A DNA stretch of 64,000 nt from Halocaridina rubra (lineage: Eukaryota > Arthropoda > Malacostraca > Decapoda > Atyidae). Of this stretch, positions 33,110 to 45,187 are shown piece by piece. The stretch lies in the NCBI GenBank assembly GCA_037179515.1, contig JAXCGZ010007590.1:70001-134000 (forward strand). The letters are read 5' to 3'. A program made the position numbers and the translations under genes. Below the pieces are notes generated by a model. The model was not told where the DNA came from, made no database searches, and was given only the letters and a program-made list of their open reading frames with translations. Numbering within the stretch: the stretch's first letter is position 1; each line of letters starts with the position of its first letter.

Positions 33110-33902
33110 ATGCCTCAAGATAATGAAAATAGGGCTAACCGCAGAGTGAACATTGATCATTTTAATCCTTCAAAGATTTCTTTTGAATTGTGGTTAAGTT
33201 TGTTGGAAGCAAATTTTTTAAATTTGGAAATAAGAGGCAAATAGTAAAAAAAATTTACTTCTGGTTTCTATTGGTACTGAAGTTTATGCTATTTTAGGAA
33301 ACATTTGTGCCCCAGATTTACCACATACTAAGTCGTATGAGGATTTATGCAAATTACTTAAGGCACATTATGATGTAAAGCCTAGTTATCATAGAAGTTT
33401 ATTGGCTTTTCAACAAAGTAGGAAAAAAGGAGGTGAGACATTAAAAGATTTGTATGCAGACCTGAAGTGTCTAGCCAAAGACTGTGATTTTGGTAGCAAC
33501 TTTGGTTCTCGTGTGCGGGACCAGTTGTTTATGGCTCTTGAAAATGAGGTTTATTTTTCAAATCTGGTTGCTGAAAATTTAAATTTGAAGGTTATGTCTT
33601 CTATTCAAATAGTTGAGAGAGTTTTGAATTTTGAACAAGCTTATGTTTCTGAAAAGTCTGGTGTTGTTCAAAAGGTTAAAACCCCAATCAATGGTTCCAT
33701 GAGTAAGTCAGTTTCTTGTAAACACTGTGGTTACCCTCATGATAGTGCAAAATGTCACTTTAAGAATTTAACATGTAATTTATGTGGTAAGAAAGGACAT
33801 TTAAAACAAGTTTGTTGGAAGGCTTCAACAGATGTCAAAAGTAATGTGAAGCCAAAGCCAGTAAAAGAAAGTTTTAATAAGGCTTCTGAGAAAAAAACAT
33901 AA
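33110..33902 (+). pseudogene. gag: Gypsy-2 Gag, broken near its N terminus
   Basis: Starts at ATG 33110 (MPQDNENRANRRVNIDHF) and reaches TAG at 33242-33244 beside an A-run; the frame then shifts and runs open (LLLVSIGTEVYAIL, LAFQQSRKKGGETL, KCLAKDCDFGSNFGSRVRDQ) to TAA at 33900. The C terminus has a zinc-knuckle pair: CKHCGYPHDSAKCHF and CNLCGKKGHLKQVC. Nucleic-acid-binding structural protein of the retrotransposon particle. Confidence 0.85.
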
Positions 33903-36900
33903 GGTTAAAGTTAAAACAGTAGACAAGGTAGCATTTTCCAGTGATACTGATGAAGAAAGACTGTTGTCAGTAAAAAATGTCAATGCTATTGGTAAAGATG
34001 AAGTGAATATTTTGGTTAATGGTAAGTTTGTACCTTTTGAGGTGGATACAGGTGCTGCTGTGAGTACCTTGACTAAAGATTGGGTTCATAATTTGGGATT
34101 GTCCATTGTAGATTGTAATAAAATGTTAAATGCTTATGATGATCTCAAAATAAATGTTTTGGGTAAAATTGGAGTGGATGTTTACTATAATTCTCTGCAA
34201 GTGAAACAGACATTTTATGTTGTAGGGAATCATAATTATAACTTATGTGGTAAAGATTTGATGCCAAAAATAGGTATTTATTTGTCTGGTATTAATGATT
34301 CTTCTAAAATTAATAAAGTCAATGGTTCTGTGGTAGAATTGTTGAATGATTATGAAGTTAATCCTAATAAACCCATTTCAGATATTACAGCTCACATTCA
34401 TGTTAAGAGTGATGTAGTTCCAAAATTCAGAAAACACAGATCAGTTCCATTTCACTATAAACCTTTAGTTGAAGATGCTTTAAATAAACTGATTGTAGAT
34501 GATATAATTGAGCCTGTTAACCATAGTGAGTGGGCTGCCCCCATTGTTACTGTGTTGAAATTGGATAAGGAGTCTGTACGTATCTGTGGAGATTTTAAAG
34601 AATTGAATAAATGTATATCATGTGACCAATATCCATTGCCTAAAACAGATGAGTTGTTAGCATCTATTGGTAAGGGAAAATTTTTTTTTACTATCGATTT
34701 AAAAAATGCATATTTACAGATTTCTGTGAGTGAAGAAAGCCAAAAGTATTTAGTAGTAAATAAACATAAAGGTTTGTTTAAGTACAAAAGATTACCTTTT
34801 GGTCTTTCTTCTTCACCAGCTATATTTCAGAGATTTATTGCTAACCTGTTGAAAGATGTAGAGGGAGTTGATGCTTATTTAGATGACATTATTGTAAGTG
34901 GTAAATCTGAAGAGCAGCATGATCTTAGGTTTATTGAAGTTTTAAAAATTTAGCAAAAGCATAATGTTCAGATTAACAAGAAAAAATGTGCTGTTAAGGT
35001 TTCTTCTTTAGAATATCTTGGATTTAGTATCTCAGGTGAAGGAATCAAACCTTCCCCTAAGAAGGTCAAAGCTATTCTAGATTCTCCACCCCCTACTTCT
35101 GTTGCAGAGTTGCAATCTTTTATTGAAATGTTGACATATTATTGTAAATTCATTAAGAATTTTTCTTCCAAGCTGGCCCCCTTGTATAAATTGCTAAAAA
35201 TGAATAAAGTTTTTAAATGGTCTGAACTTGAAAACAAAGCTTTTGAAATTGTAAAATCTGAATTATCAAAAGGTCCCCTTTTGGCTAATTATGATGGTAA
35301 TAGTCCACTAGGTGTTGAAGTGGATGCATCTCCTATTGGTGTAGGATGTGCATTGTTGCAAAAAATTGATGGAAGAGAATTACCAATTTATTTTGCTAGT
35401 AAAAAACTGACATCAGCTGAACAGAGCTATGCTCAAATTGACCGAGAAGGGCTTGCCTTTGTTTTTGGGTTGAATCGCTTTAGATATTTTTTACTTGGAA
35501 AACAATTTGAAGCAAGGACTGACCATAAACCACTCTTAGGTTTATTTGGCAAAGGGCGTCATATTCCTACTAATGCCAATGCTCGTATTCAGCGTTGGGC
35601 ACTGTTTCTCTCTCAATATGATTTTGAGCTTACTTACAAAGTGGGTAAAGAAAATGTTGTGGCTGATGCCCTTAGCAGGTTGCCTATTGATGATGATCAT
35701 AAATCCATGACTCCAAATGAATACATTAAGTTAGTTGAAGCTTTGGATTTTGAAGATATTTCTTTTTCAAAAATCAGAAATTGTACTCAGAAAGATGAGG
35801 GTTTGGGTCAACTCATGCATAATATAAGATTTGGTTGGTCTACAAATGATTTGAGATTACATGAATATAGTTCTGTTAAGTCTGATCTTAGTTTATATGA
35901 CAATGTAATTTTGTACAGAAACAGAATTGTAATACCTACCAGCTTAAGATGTAAAATACTTGAGCACTTACATAGTGGTCATAATGGGATAATTGTGATG
36001 AAAGCAGAAGCTAGGAATTGGGTTTGGTGGCCTAAAATTGACCAAGATATTTCTGAAATTACAAAGAATTGTCCAGTTTGTTTTAAAAATTTTCAACCAA
36101 ACCAAGCTCCTGTGTTGTCATGGGCTACCCCTGATAAGGCATGGTCAAGACTTCTCATTGACTATGCTGGACCCATAGATAACAAATATTTTCTTGTAAT
36201 TGTAGATGCATATTCTAAGTTTCTAGATGTTCAAATTACTAGTTCAATGACTTCAAGTGTTACCATTGAAATACTTAGAAAAACATTTTCTAATTTCGGT
36301 ATTCCAGACATTGTTGTCTCGGATAATGCTCCATATTTTGTGTCCGAGGAGATTAAAGCTTTTTATAAGAAAATGGTATTCAACATTTAACTCCTGCCCC
36401 ATACAATCCATCATCTAATGGGTTGGCGGAAAGAGCAGTTCGAACTTTAAAAGAGGGCTTAAATAAATTCAACAGTGGATCATTGAATACTAGAATCTGT
36501 AGATTTTTGTATAATTATAGAGAGAGTATGTATAGTGGTATAGGTAAATCACCAGCAGAGTTACTATTTGGAAGATGTTTTAAAACAACTTTAGTATCTG
36601 TAAAATGTTCCCCTAACAAAGACAGAGACCTGGAAAAATTGTCAAAGAAAGTTTTCTCTGAAGGGGCAAATATGTACAACGTTGGTGATGCAGTTTTTGT
36701 TAAAAATTTTGGGAAGGGAGAGACTTGGATTGAAGGTAGAATATTTGAAGTGCTTGGTGTAAGAAATTATTTGGTGCAAGTTTATGATTTTGGTAATATA
36801 TCATGGAAGAGGCATCATGATCAGCTTATGCCTAGATTTACTGGTACTTGTATTAAGACACCTAGAGAGTCTCCAATGCCCTTAGTTTCTTCGAATGTAA

Positions 36901-37109
36901 GTAATTATTACTATGCCTCTAGTTCCACTAATGATGTTGAAGTATCTTCACAAAAGTGTGATGTTTCAGTTCAACCTGATAGTAATTGTATTGAGTCTGA
37001 AGACACAGTCTCAGAAACTGAAAGGTGTGGTGTGAATGATAAACAGATTGTATCACCATCTCCAGTATTACGGAGATCAAAGAGAATTATTAAGCCACCA
37101 GAAAATTAA
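33901..37109 (+). pseudogene. pol: Gypsy-2 Pol: protease, reverse transcriptase, RNase H, integrase
   Basis: Protease VDTGAAVSTL at about 34045; reverse transcriptase RICGDFKELNKCI, RLPFGLSSSPAIFQ and the catalytic YLDDIIVSG at about 34880; RNase H VDASPIGVGCALLQ, ARTDHKPLLG; integrase zinc finger HSGHNG...CPVCF at about 35970-36085, D in LLIDYAGP, D in VVSDNAPYF, E in SNGLAERAV. Breaks: +1 offset from Gag at an A7 run (33891), TAG at 34951-34953, and a lost A near 36373 just before the third integrase motif. Undisturbed, gag-pol would be one frame as in Gypsy-1. The 3' end is a polypurine GGAGGGAGGAA at 37218-37228. Confidence 0.93.
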
Positions 37110-37228
37110 ATTTGTAATGTCTTTTGTTGCCATAATATATTGATATTTCTGTATAATGATTTTTGTATGTTGATATTTTTCTGATCCATTTTTGATAAGT
37201 TTTGTATGTTTTTTCTTGGAGGGAGGAA

Positions 37229-37407
37229 TGTTATGTATAACTTTTGTGCTGATTAATTCGTGCGCTTTGCATTGCGCTATTGTTTTGTTGTGTTTACTCA
37301 GGTAGAACACGCCATGTCGGACATCTAAGTTTGAGTAATAAAACCTCCACTTTTCTCACGATTTTTAATGGCATTCTCCTCACCCATCTTTCTCCAAGTA
37401 TGGAACA
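37229..37407 (+). repeat. Gypsy-2 3' LTR (179 bp)
   Basis: Same ends as the 5' LTR, with two base differences seen, directly after the polypurine tract. It is followed by CCATC and then the interrupted RTE sequence. Confidence 0.93.
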
Positions 37408-37412
37408 CCATC

Positions 37413-38099
37413 CATTCCAGGTGCTTTACCTGCTTTTGCTTCATACAATGCCCTTTTCACCTCCTCTCTTGTAATCTCTCTCTCATTTTTATCTCCCATT
37501 ACTGGCACTTGAACACCCCCCACTGCCACTATAGCTGCCTCTCTATCTTCCTCAACATTCACCAAGCACTCAAAATATTCTGCCCATCTTTTCCTTGCAT
37601 CGGTCCCTCTTAACATCTGTCCATTCACATCTTTCACTGTCTCTTCCATCCTCGATCCACCCTTCCTTACTCTCTTCACTTCTTTCCAGGACTACTTTTT
37701 ATTCTCCTCATATGACCTACTAAAATCCTGTCCCCACCTTACATTTGCCAACCTCTTCTCTTCCTCTACCTTCCGCTTGGTTTCCACATTTTTCTCCCTA
37801 TATATTTCATACTTCTCCCTACTTATACACTGCAGCCATTCTTCAAAAGCCCTCTTTTTCTCTTCCACCTTCATTTTCACCCCTTCATTCCACCACTCAG
37901 TGCCCCTCCTCATGCCACTTTCAACAAACCTCTTTCCACACACATCACTTGTATGTCCCACAAAACCTTCTTTCATCAACCCCCATTCCCCCTCTAACTC
38001 CCCAACTCCTCTTTCTTTCACCCTGTCATATGCCACTTTCGACCTGTCCTGATATTCCTGTCTCTTCTCTGGCTTTTTCAACTCTTCCACCTTCACTAT
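37413..38099 (-). pseudogene. RTE LINE ORF, linker and start of reverse transcriptase
   Basis: Two adjacent minus-strand frames. 38096-37692: acidic/basic helical linker (KVAYDRVKERGVGELEGEW, GTEWWNEGVKMKVEEKKRAF). 37679-37413: MEETVKDVNGQMLRG, RWAEYFECLVNVEE, EITREEVKRALYEAKAGKAPGMDGV, the standard lead-in to the reverse transcriptase. A stop or indel at about 37688 separates them. The frame is cut at Gypsy-2 and continues at 32476. Confidence 0.85.
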
Positions 38100-38884
38100 T
38101 TCCCTTCTACATCCCCCACTCTATTTCCCCACTCTTTTGCTACTACCACTTTTGCTTCAACCAAAAAATGATCAGACATCCAGCAGCCACACACCTGAAT
38201 GTATCCACATCTTTCACTCTACCAAACATGCTCTTTGCTACCAACACATAACCCATCAGTGCTCTTTCTTTCACTCTTCCATTTGCCACTCTCATCCATG
38301 TATACTTATTTATTAATTTCTTCTTGAAAAAAACTATTACCTATCACCAACTCTTGCTCCACACACATATCTAACAGTCTCTTGCCACTCTCATTCCCAC
38401 CTGGTACCCCATACTTTCCAACAACACCTTCGACCTCTCCATCACCCACTCTGGCATTCAAGTCACCCAACACAACTACATAGTTCCTTCTACTCAGACC
38501 ATCCACACACCTATTTAACTCATTCCAGAATTCATCCCGCTCTTCCTCACTTCTCTCACATCCTGGCCCATACGCACTAACAAAGGCCCAACATTCCCTA
38601 CCTATCCTAGCCCTAACCCTCATCAGCCTAGATGACACTTCTTTCCATTCCACTACCTTATTTACCATCCAATCACTCAGCAATAATGTCACACCTTCTC
38701 TCGCTCTCCCCATTTCAGCCCCAGACACCCTACCTGTCACATCACCAAATGTCACTTCTCCTTTTCCTTTCATCTTCGTTTCACACAATGCCAATACATC
38801 CATCCTCCTCTTACCAAACATATATCCAATCTCACATCTTTTGCTCTCTACCGTACTACAACCATGCACATTTAGACACCCCAA
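38100..38884 (-). pseudogene. RTE LINE ORF, APE-type endonuclease
   Basis: Minus-strand frame from MGCLNVHGCSTVESKRCEI: LALCETKMKGKGEV (catalytic Glu), SAYGPGCERSEEERDEFW, VVLGDLNARVGDGEVEGVVG (catalytic Asp/Asn), then KRLLDMCVEQELVIGNSFF. It is broken at about 38306-38330, after which the motif series (YTWMRV, AGCLIIFWLKQKW) continues in another frame. The final SDH motif is degraded. Nicks target DNA in active relatives. Confidence 0.8.
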
Positions 38885-39045
38885 AACTAGAGTTTGAGGA
38901 GAAGTTATTCTCCCTTCTGCTCCCCTTCTTCTTTGACGTCTCGCGGGAGGTTAATACAAGGGGGGGATTCCTCGTCCACATTTAGTCGCCTCTTATGATA
39001 CGCAGGGAATACGTTGGGGCTATTCTTTGATGCTGTGCATGCCTC
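38885..39045 (-). other. RTE LINE 5' leader
   Basis: Non-coding leader on the minus strand. It contains TTCCCTGCGTATCATAAGAG and GCGACTAAATGTGGACGAGG, running into the endonuclease start. It begins at the (AAT)n array. Confidence 0.5.
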
Positions 39046-39048
39046 CAC

Positions 39049-39127
<79 letters not shown>

Positions 39128-39141
39128 TAATAATAATAATA
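39046..39141. repeat. (AAT)n array
   Basis: About 30 AAT units with one AAA slip. On the opposite strand it mirrors the (ATT)n at 28418, as expected if both belonged to the centre of the Tigger-ended palindrome. Confidence 0.95.
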
Positions 39142-39423
39142 AGATCTAAGGAGAATTATTGGAATACACATCATGAAAGTAATGCAGAGGTATATCAAAA
39201 CCCAGCAGAGAGCTGGATATTCATTACACATCTTTTATAATCCCTTCACATCTAACAGGTCATTACACTCCATCTCTGTTTCTCTTTATAGCCTGATAAA
39301 AGCTATTTTATTTTATAATTTTTTTGCCCATTCTGGCGTCACAATAATCTTAAAAAAATAAATTAAAAATATCCGCAATACACTGAATCTGCGATAGGTG
39401 AACCACGAAATAGCGAGGGATTA

Positions 39424-39425
<2 letters not shown>
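39142..39425 (-). repeat. Right arm of Tigger-type terminal inverted repeat element
   Basis: Reverse complement of 28108-28417. Read on the minus strand it starts CATAATCCCTCG, with the terminal CAGTAA slightly altered. It directly abuts a (TA)n array on its outer side. Confidence 0.8.

Positions 39426-39490
<65 letters not shown>
39426..39490. repeat. (TA)n array
   Basis: Perfect TA dinucleotide for about 65 bases between the right Tigger-type arm and the next Tigger element. Confidence 0.95.
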
Positions 39491-39491
<1 letters not shown>

Positions 39492-40019
39492 TCAACTCGC
39501 TTTTTACGCGTTGTTATAATACACAAAATTGGAATAATGCCTCAAAAAAATAATAGTAAAAAAATACGAAATGGGTACACTACACACATGAGTGCGAAAA
39601 AAAACGGAAAAAATTTTTGTTTAGTAACTAAGCGTCCACCTCAGAGGCAGCTTCCCACCATGCTGCCTTGTGTTTCAGTCACTCTTCACCCAGTATTAAC
39701 CCCAACAACAACCAGTGGTTTGATCTCCCCCTTCCTCCTCTCTCTCTTACCGCTCAAGTATCCTCCTCCTTCTCCTACCGCTAACGTCATCTTTGTTTAC
39801 GTTTGCAGATAAGGGATCTTCTCAGGGTTCGTTAATTTTTTTTTTGCTGTACAGTATTTATTTGTAAATCTGTATATCTTATATACTCTACACTATTTGC
39901 ATGTTAATATAAATAATTACAGGTCATTTTGCTTTGTTATGTACTTATAAAATATGTTTTACTTATATTATATCTTTGGCTAGCGTGTTTATGTACGGTT
40001 GTGGAATGTACATATGCCT

Positions 40020-40380
40020 ATTATTATTGTTTAGCCTAAGAATAATAAAACAGTAAAAAATAGTAAAAAACATAAATTTAAACATGTAACTCATAGTATT
40101 GCACCAAGTAAAATACGATACTGGTATCAACGTTTCGGAAAACGAAAAGAGTCGCACCTACGTGAGCTAGTATATATTACAATTTCCAGTATTTTCATTA
40201 TTTTATTGCTAAAAAAAGTACTTCCTAGCCTAAGAATAATAAAGCAGTAAAAAATAGTAAAAAACATAATTTTAAGCATATAACTCACAGCATTGCACCA
40301 TGTGAAATACTGTACGATAGAGTATACTGTACTGGGGTCTTGGAAAATGCAAAGGCTCGCACCTACGTGAGATAGTTAAT
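40020..40380. repeat. Tandem duplication upstream of Tigger transposase
   Basis: Two diverged units of about 190 bp, starting AGCCTAAGAATAATAAA at about 40033 and 40228 and ending GCACCTACGTGAG-TAG at about 40172 and 40375. Shared blocks: CAGTAAAAAATAGTAAAAAA, GCATTGCACCA. Possible transposase-binding or promoter repeats; function unknown. Confidence 0.75.
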
Positions 40381-40591
40381 GGGATGCCATTGGCTGAAAG
40401 GGCGGGAGACGACGAATCACATAATTGTTTTTCTGTATGTTATGTATCATGGGGTCTGATTGGCTTTTTGATTGAAGCTTGGTTCTCCCACCATCTTCCA
40501 TTGTCTCGCCTCACCCGTTCAGTCTAACTCACATGTGCGCCGTTTGCGTTGTGCTTGTGATTTTTTGTATCCACGTATTTCAACCTCTGCA

Positions 40592-42301
40592 ATGCCTCCC
40601 AAGCGTCCTTCATCTTCTAAGGCTTCTGGTAGTAAGCCTAAGTGGCAAAGGAACATGTTAACCACAACAAATATGGTAAAACTGTTAAATATGCTGAAAG
40701 AAGGAAAAGGGTTTGCGGATGTCGGCTGCCATTTTGGCCTCAACGAATCTACTGTTCGCTACATCAAAAAGGATGAGGCAAATATCAGGAAAACAGCAAC
40801 TATTTCATCTAGTAAAGCTGCGAAGAGGGTCATAACATCCCGCAATAAGATAATAGTGCGGATGGAATCTGCTTTGGCCCTGTGGATTGCTGATTGCATA
40901 AAGATCAACATAGACACCAATATCTTACAAACAAAGGCGAAGAAGCTGTACAATACATTCACTGCAAACGAACCCGACGAAGATAGTGGCGACCGTGGAG
41001 AGGAGGAGAGAGAAGAAGATATCGATGACCCACAACCAGGGCCCTCCAGCGATTCTTCACTGAAGAAACAATCTTTCATGGCAAGCAAGGGATGGTTCGC
41101 CAAATTTAAAAAACTCTATGGCCTAAAGAGCCTTTCGGTTTATGGCAAAGCTGCCTCTGCAGATACAGCTACAGCTGAAGATTATGTGAACAACAAATTT
41201 AAGAACATTTTCGCTGAAGGGGAATATGCTCCTGGGCAAGTCTTTAACATGGATGAGACTGGGTTATTTTGGAAGAGAATGCCGTTTTGCACTTTTCTCT
41301 TCAAGGAAGAAGCTAAAGCCCCAGGATTTAAAGCGCACAAAGACCGCATTACCCTCATCATGTGTGGGAATGCTGCGGGCTTCATGTTAAAGCCTGGGCT
41401 TATCTACAAGTCAAAGAACCCTAGGGCTTTGGAGAATAAGAATAAGAATCTGCTGCCAGTGTATTGGATGTATAACCCTAAGGCCTGGATCACAAAAAGC
41501 CTCACATTGGACTGGTTTCACCAATGCTTTATCCCTCAGGTCAAAGTTTATCTTGTGGAAAAGGGCCTTGAATTTAAAGTCCTTCTTTTGATGGATAATG
41601 TTGGTGGCCACGCAACTAATCTTGAATATGACAGTGCTCAAGTAGAGTTCCTGCCACCGAATACGACATCACTGATTCAGCCTATGAATCAAGGCATTAT
41701 TCGTCCATTCAGGGCCTTCTACACATGAAATGCCACGGTGAACCTGGTTGAATCCATGGAATCAGACGAAGAATTCTCATTGGAGACTTACTGGCGTAAC
41801 TACACGATTGCTACATACCTTCAAAATATTTAGAATGCAATCAAAGAGATGAAGCCGGCCACAATCAATGCCAGTTGGAAGAACTTGTGGCCTGAAGTCA
41901 TTTACGACTACAAGGGATTCTCTCCTGACGAATTGCATAACTCGGCAGTTGCAAAACCTGTGAAGTTGGATGCATTGCTAGGAGTAGAAGGCTTTAAAGA
42001 TATGACTCACGAAGACGTCAATGAACTGATCGACTGCCACTCACAGCCTTTTACTGATGAAGACTTGGAGGAAATGACAAAATCAGCGAGTGAAGAAGAG
42101 GAAGAAGAACAACCAGAGGAAACACACGAAGAAATCGAAGAACCTGGCCTTGCACTCGAACGTCTGCCAGCCATGTATAAACATGTGAAAGTAGTCCAAC
42201 AACTCTCGCAAGAACATGACGATAATATGGTTCGTTCAGTGACCTTCTGCAATCTTCTCGATGATGCCATTATTCCTTGCAAGATAATTTTCCAACAATA
42301 G
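40592..42301 (+). pseudogene. Tigger/pogo transposase, two nonsense codons and altered catalytic residue
   Basis: Start chosen at ATG 40592 (MPPKRPSSSKASGSKPK); an upstream open extension lacks family character. Residues about 30-80 form the first helix-turn-helix (MVKLLNMLKEGKGFADVGCH), then a CENP-B-type second DNA-binding region with Ser/Asp-rich insert and KGWFAKFKKLYGLKS at about 165-185. The DDE core: NMDETGLFWKRMP (first Asp), GFKAHKDRITLIMCGNAAG, LLLMDNVGGHA (second Asp), LPPNTTSLIQPMNQGIIRPF. In this family the third Asp lies in QPMDQG; here it is Asn. TGA at 41726-41728 and TAG at 41831-41833 interrupt one otherwise continuous frame. The C terminus is acidic (SASEEEEEEQPEE). Cannot encode an active enzyme. 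Confidence 0.9.
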
Positions 42302-42389
42302 AAGAAATAGCGACAGCAACTCCCCATTACCATGTTCTTCTCTCGCAAAAAGCAGCCATAAAGCTATCATTGCTAGCAGGATGATTTCC

Positions 42390-42727
42390 TCTGGAGTCTA
42401 TACACGTCATCATCACCTCATTCATGGAAAGTTTACCTATTACGTTCATATAAATTTATGCTTGCATGCTGTTATTTATAAAGTAAAGGGTGGCTTTTTA
42501 ACAATCCTGAGAGGGTTTATACAGAAAAGGTAAAAATAAACGTAAAATACTTATGTATATGACTATGTCACGTCATCATCACCTCATTCACAGTAAGTTT
42601 ACCTATCACTTTCATATAAATTTATGCTTGCACGCTGTTATTAATAAAGTGAAGGTTGGTGTTTTAACAGTGTAGGGAGAGTTTATACAGTAAAGGTAAA
42701 AATAAATGTAAAATACTTATGTATATA
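42390..42727. repeat. Tandem duplication downstream of Tigger transposase
   Basis: Two units of about 160 bp, beginning CGTCATCATCACCTCATTCA at about 42406 and 42571. Shared blocks: AAGTTTACCTAT, TTCATATAAATTTATGCTTG, GTAAAATACTTATGTATAT. It lies between the gene and the right terminal repeat. Confidence 0.85.
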
Positions 42728-42803
42728 GGGTGATCCTACTTCGCGGAAATTCACCTATCGCGGCCAGTCCCAGAACCGAACCCCCGAGATAAACGAGGGG
42801 TTA

Positions 42804-43700
<897 letters not shown>

Positions 43701-44900
43701 CAGTCTACTGAGGGTCTAAAATGAACTCACTTTTCTACCAAAGGCTAAGATGATTGCCTTCTTGCAAAGAACTTTTGTTGGCAGATGTAATCATCACAAT
43801 GAGTGCATGCCCTTGCTAACCTCAGACTGTTAAATCTGAGTGCAAAATCTGTGTTAGGAATCACATGAAAATACTTTTGAAACTGTTTGATGTAGTTTCT
43901 AAAATTTTGATATGACTAACTTCTTCTAAGGACTGCATTACAGGAGTCGTGTTAGAAGGCAGGTACTTTACTGTGATCAAATAACTCATCCACCAAGCCT
44001 GGAGGGTGAACAGGTGCATTATCCATCACAAGAAGGCACAACATTAGCAAATTGCTTCCTAAAGGTATTTTTTGACATTTGGGGAAAAGATTTCAGAGAT
44101 CCACTCAATAAGCTGTTGTCTGATTACCCAAGTCAGTGAGTAGCCATTCACATAAACGGAAATTTACTTTTCACAATACTGTGTTTTTTAAACACCCAGA
44201 AAGTCTCAGTGGTAAGCACACAACTTCTTCACCTTGAAGTTTTCAATTGCTTTGCACTTAACAAAAGAGTCAGCCTTTCCTTTATTAACTTGTGTCCTAG
44301 GCAATGCTTCTTCTTCTTGAGTGATGTATGTCATTCTTGTCATTTGTTTACAGAATAGGCATGTTTCATCGCAGCTGAACACTTATTAGGGATGAAAACC
44401 CTCAGCCTTTACATAGTCACTTTATTTATGCACATATTTCTCAGCAGCTGCTTGGTTTGAACTGACATCTCCCCCATGCTTAATCATACTATGTATACCA
44501 ATTTTCCTCTTAAAAGTTTTCAAACCACCTTCTATTAGCTTTGAATACATCAGAATCTGCACTAGTACCTGGGATTTAGTTAAACAGACCATCAAGTACT
44601 TGTCTCACTTTTCATAATCATAGCCTGAGAAAGACTACTGCAAGCAAGCCATTTCTTGTTTATCCAGATCAACAACAGATTTTCCACTTTTTTAATCACC
44701 TATGATCTTTCTTTAGCAAGAACTTTCTCTCTTTTTGCAATATCAGCTCCCTTGATTACCTCTATACTTTGAGAATACTACAGATCGCTGATTATGTCAT
44801 ACCAAACTGCCTACCAAGATCCGAGACACAAAGGCCATTTTCATATTTGGGTAGGTTTTCTTTAACCTATATCATGGTTTCAATTACTTTTCTATTTAAT
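43701..44900 (-). pseudogene. Decayed Tigger/pogo transposase
   Basis: On the minus strand, with many stops: helix-turn-helix-like KENLPKYENGLCVSDLGRQF near 44850, FSCDETCLFCKQMTRMTYI near 44350 (first catalytic Asp in DETxLF), KADSFVKCKAIENFKVKKL, a WIMHLFTLQAWW segment that replaces DNAPxHP near 44000, and KYLPSNTTPVMQ near 43940. Order and motifs fit a Tigger-type transposase different from the one at 40592. No frame longer than about 60 codons survives. The ends are not identified. Confidence 0.7.
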
Positions 44901-45187
44901 ACTATCACTATACTTTTCTAGTTATAATATATTAGAATTTAAACTTATTAACTTTAACTGAACAAAGAAATATTTACATATGTCATGGTTTACTTGTGAT
45001 TGATCCAATATTATCAATTAGGCTTTATTCAAGTTTGAAAAAAATAATTTTGGAAATAACATAATACTCCTATTTGTTTACAACTAATTTGTGCTTTGAT
45101 TTATTTGTTATTATTATAATGTTTGTTATTATTGATTAATAAAGAACTGTTCATCACAACTCGAATATTACTTAGCCACATCCACCA

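Larger units (their letters stand above)
32482..37407 (+). mobile_element. Gypsy-2: Ty3/gypsy LTR retrotransposon, recently broken
   Basis: 4926 bp with 179-bp LTRs (two mismatches seen, ATTCATGTGC against ATTCGTGCGC) and a 5-bp target duplication CCATC (32477-32481 and 37408-37412). Gag and Pol are recognisable end to end but interrupted by one or two nonsense codons and A-run indels. It sits inside the RTE LINE. The few LTR differences point to a fairly recent insertion, older than Gypsy-1. Confidence 0.95.
28948..39045 (-). mobile_element. RTE-clade LINE, interrupted by CR1-G and Gypsy-2
   Basis: Four coding blocks appear in correct 5' to 3' order on the minus strand: endonuclease (38884-38100), linker to start of reverse transcriptase (38096-37413), reverse transcriptase (32476-31388), C terminus (29571-29230). 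Two later insertions separate them: Gypsy-2 (32482-37407) and CR1-G (29572-31387). A 5' leader lies at about 38885-39045 and a 3' non-coding end at about 28948-29229. Without the insertions the element would be about 3.3 kb. Clade call from reverse-transcriptase and endonuclease motifs. Confidence 0.85.

Noticed and set aside
33891..33898. AAAAAAC as a -1 slippery site between Gypsy-2 Gag and Pol
   Set aside because: The heptamer is not in X_XXY_YYZ phase with the Gag frame, and Pol lies in the +1 frame; an A-run indel is simpler.
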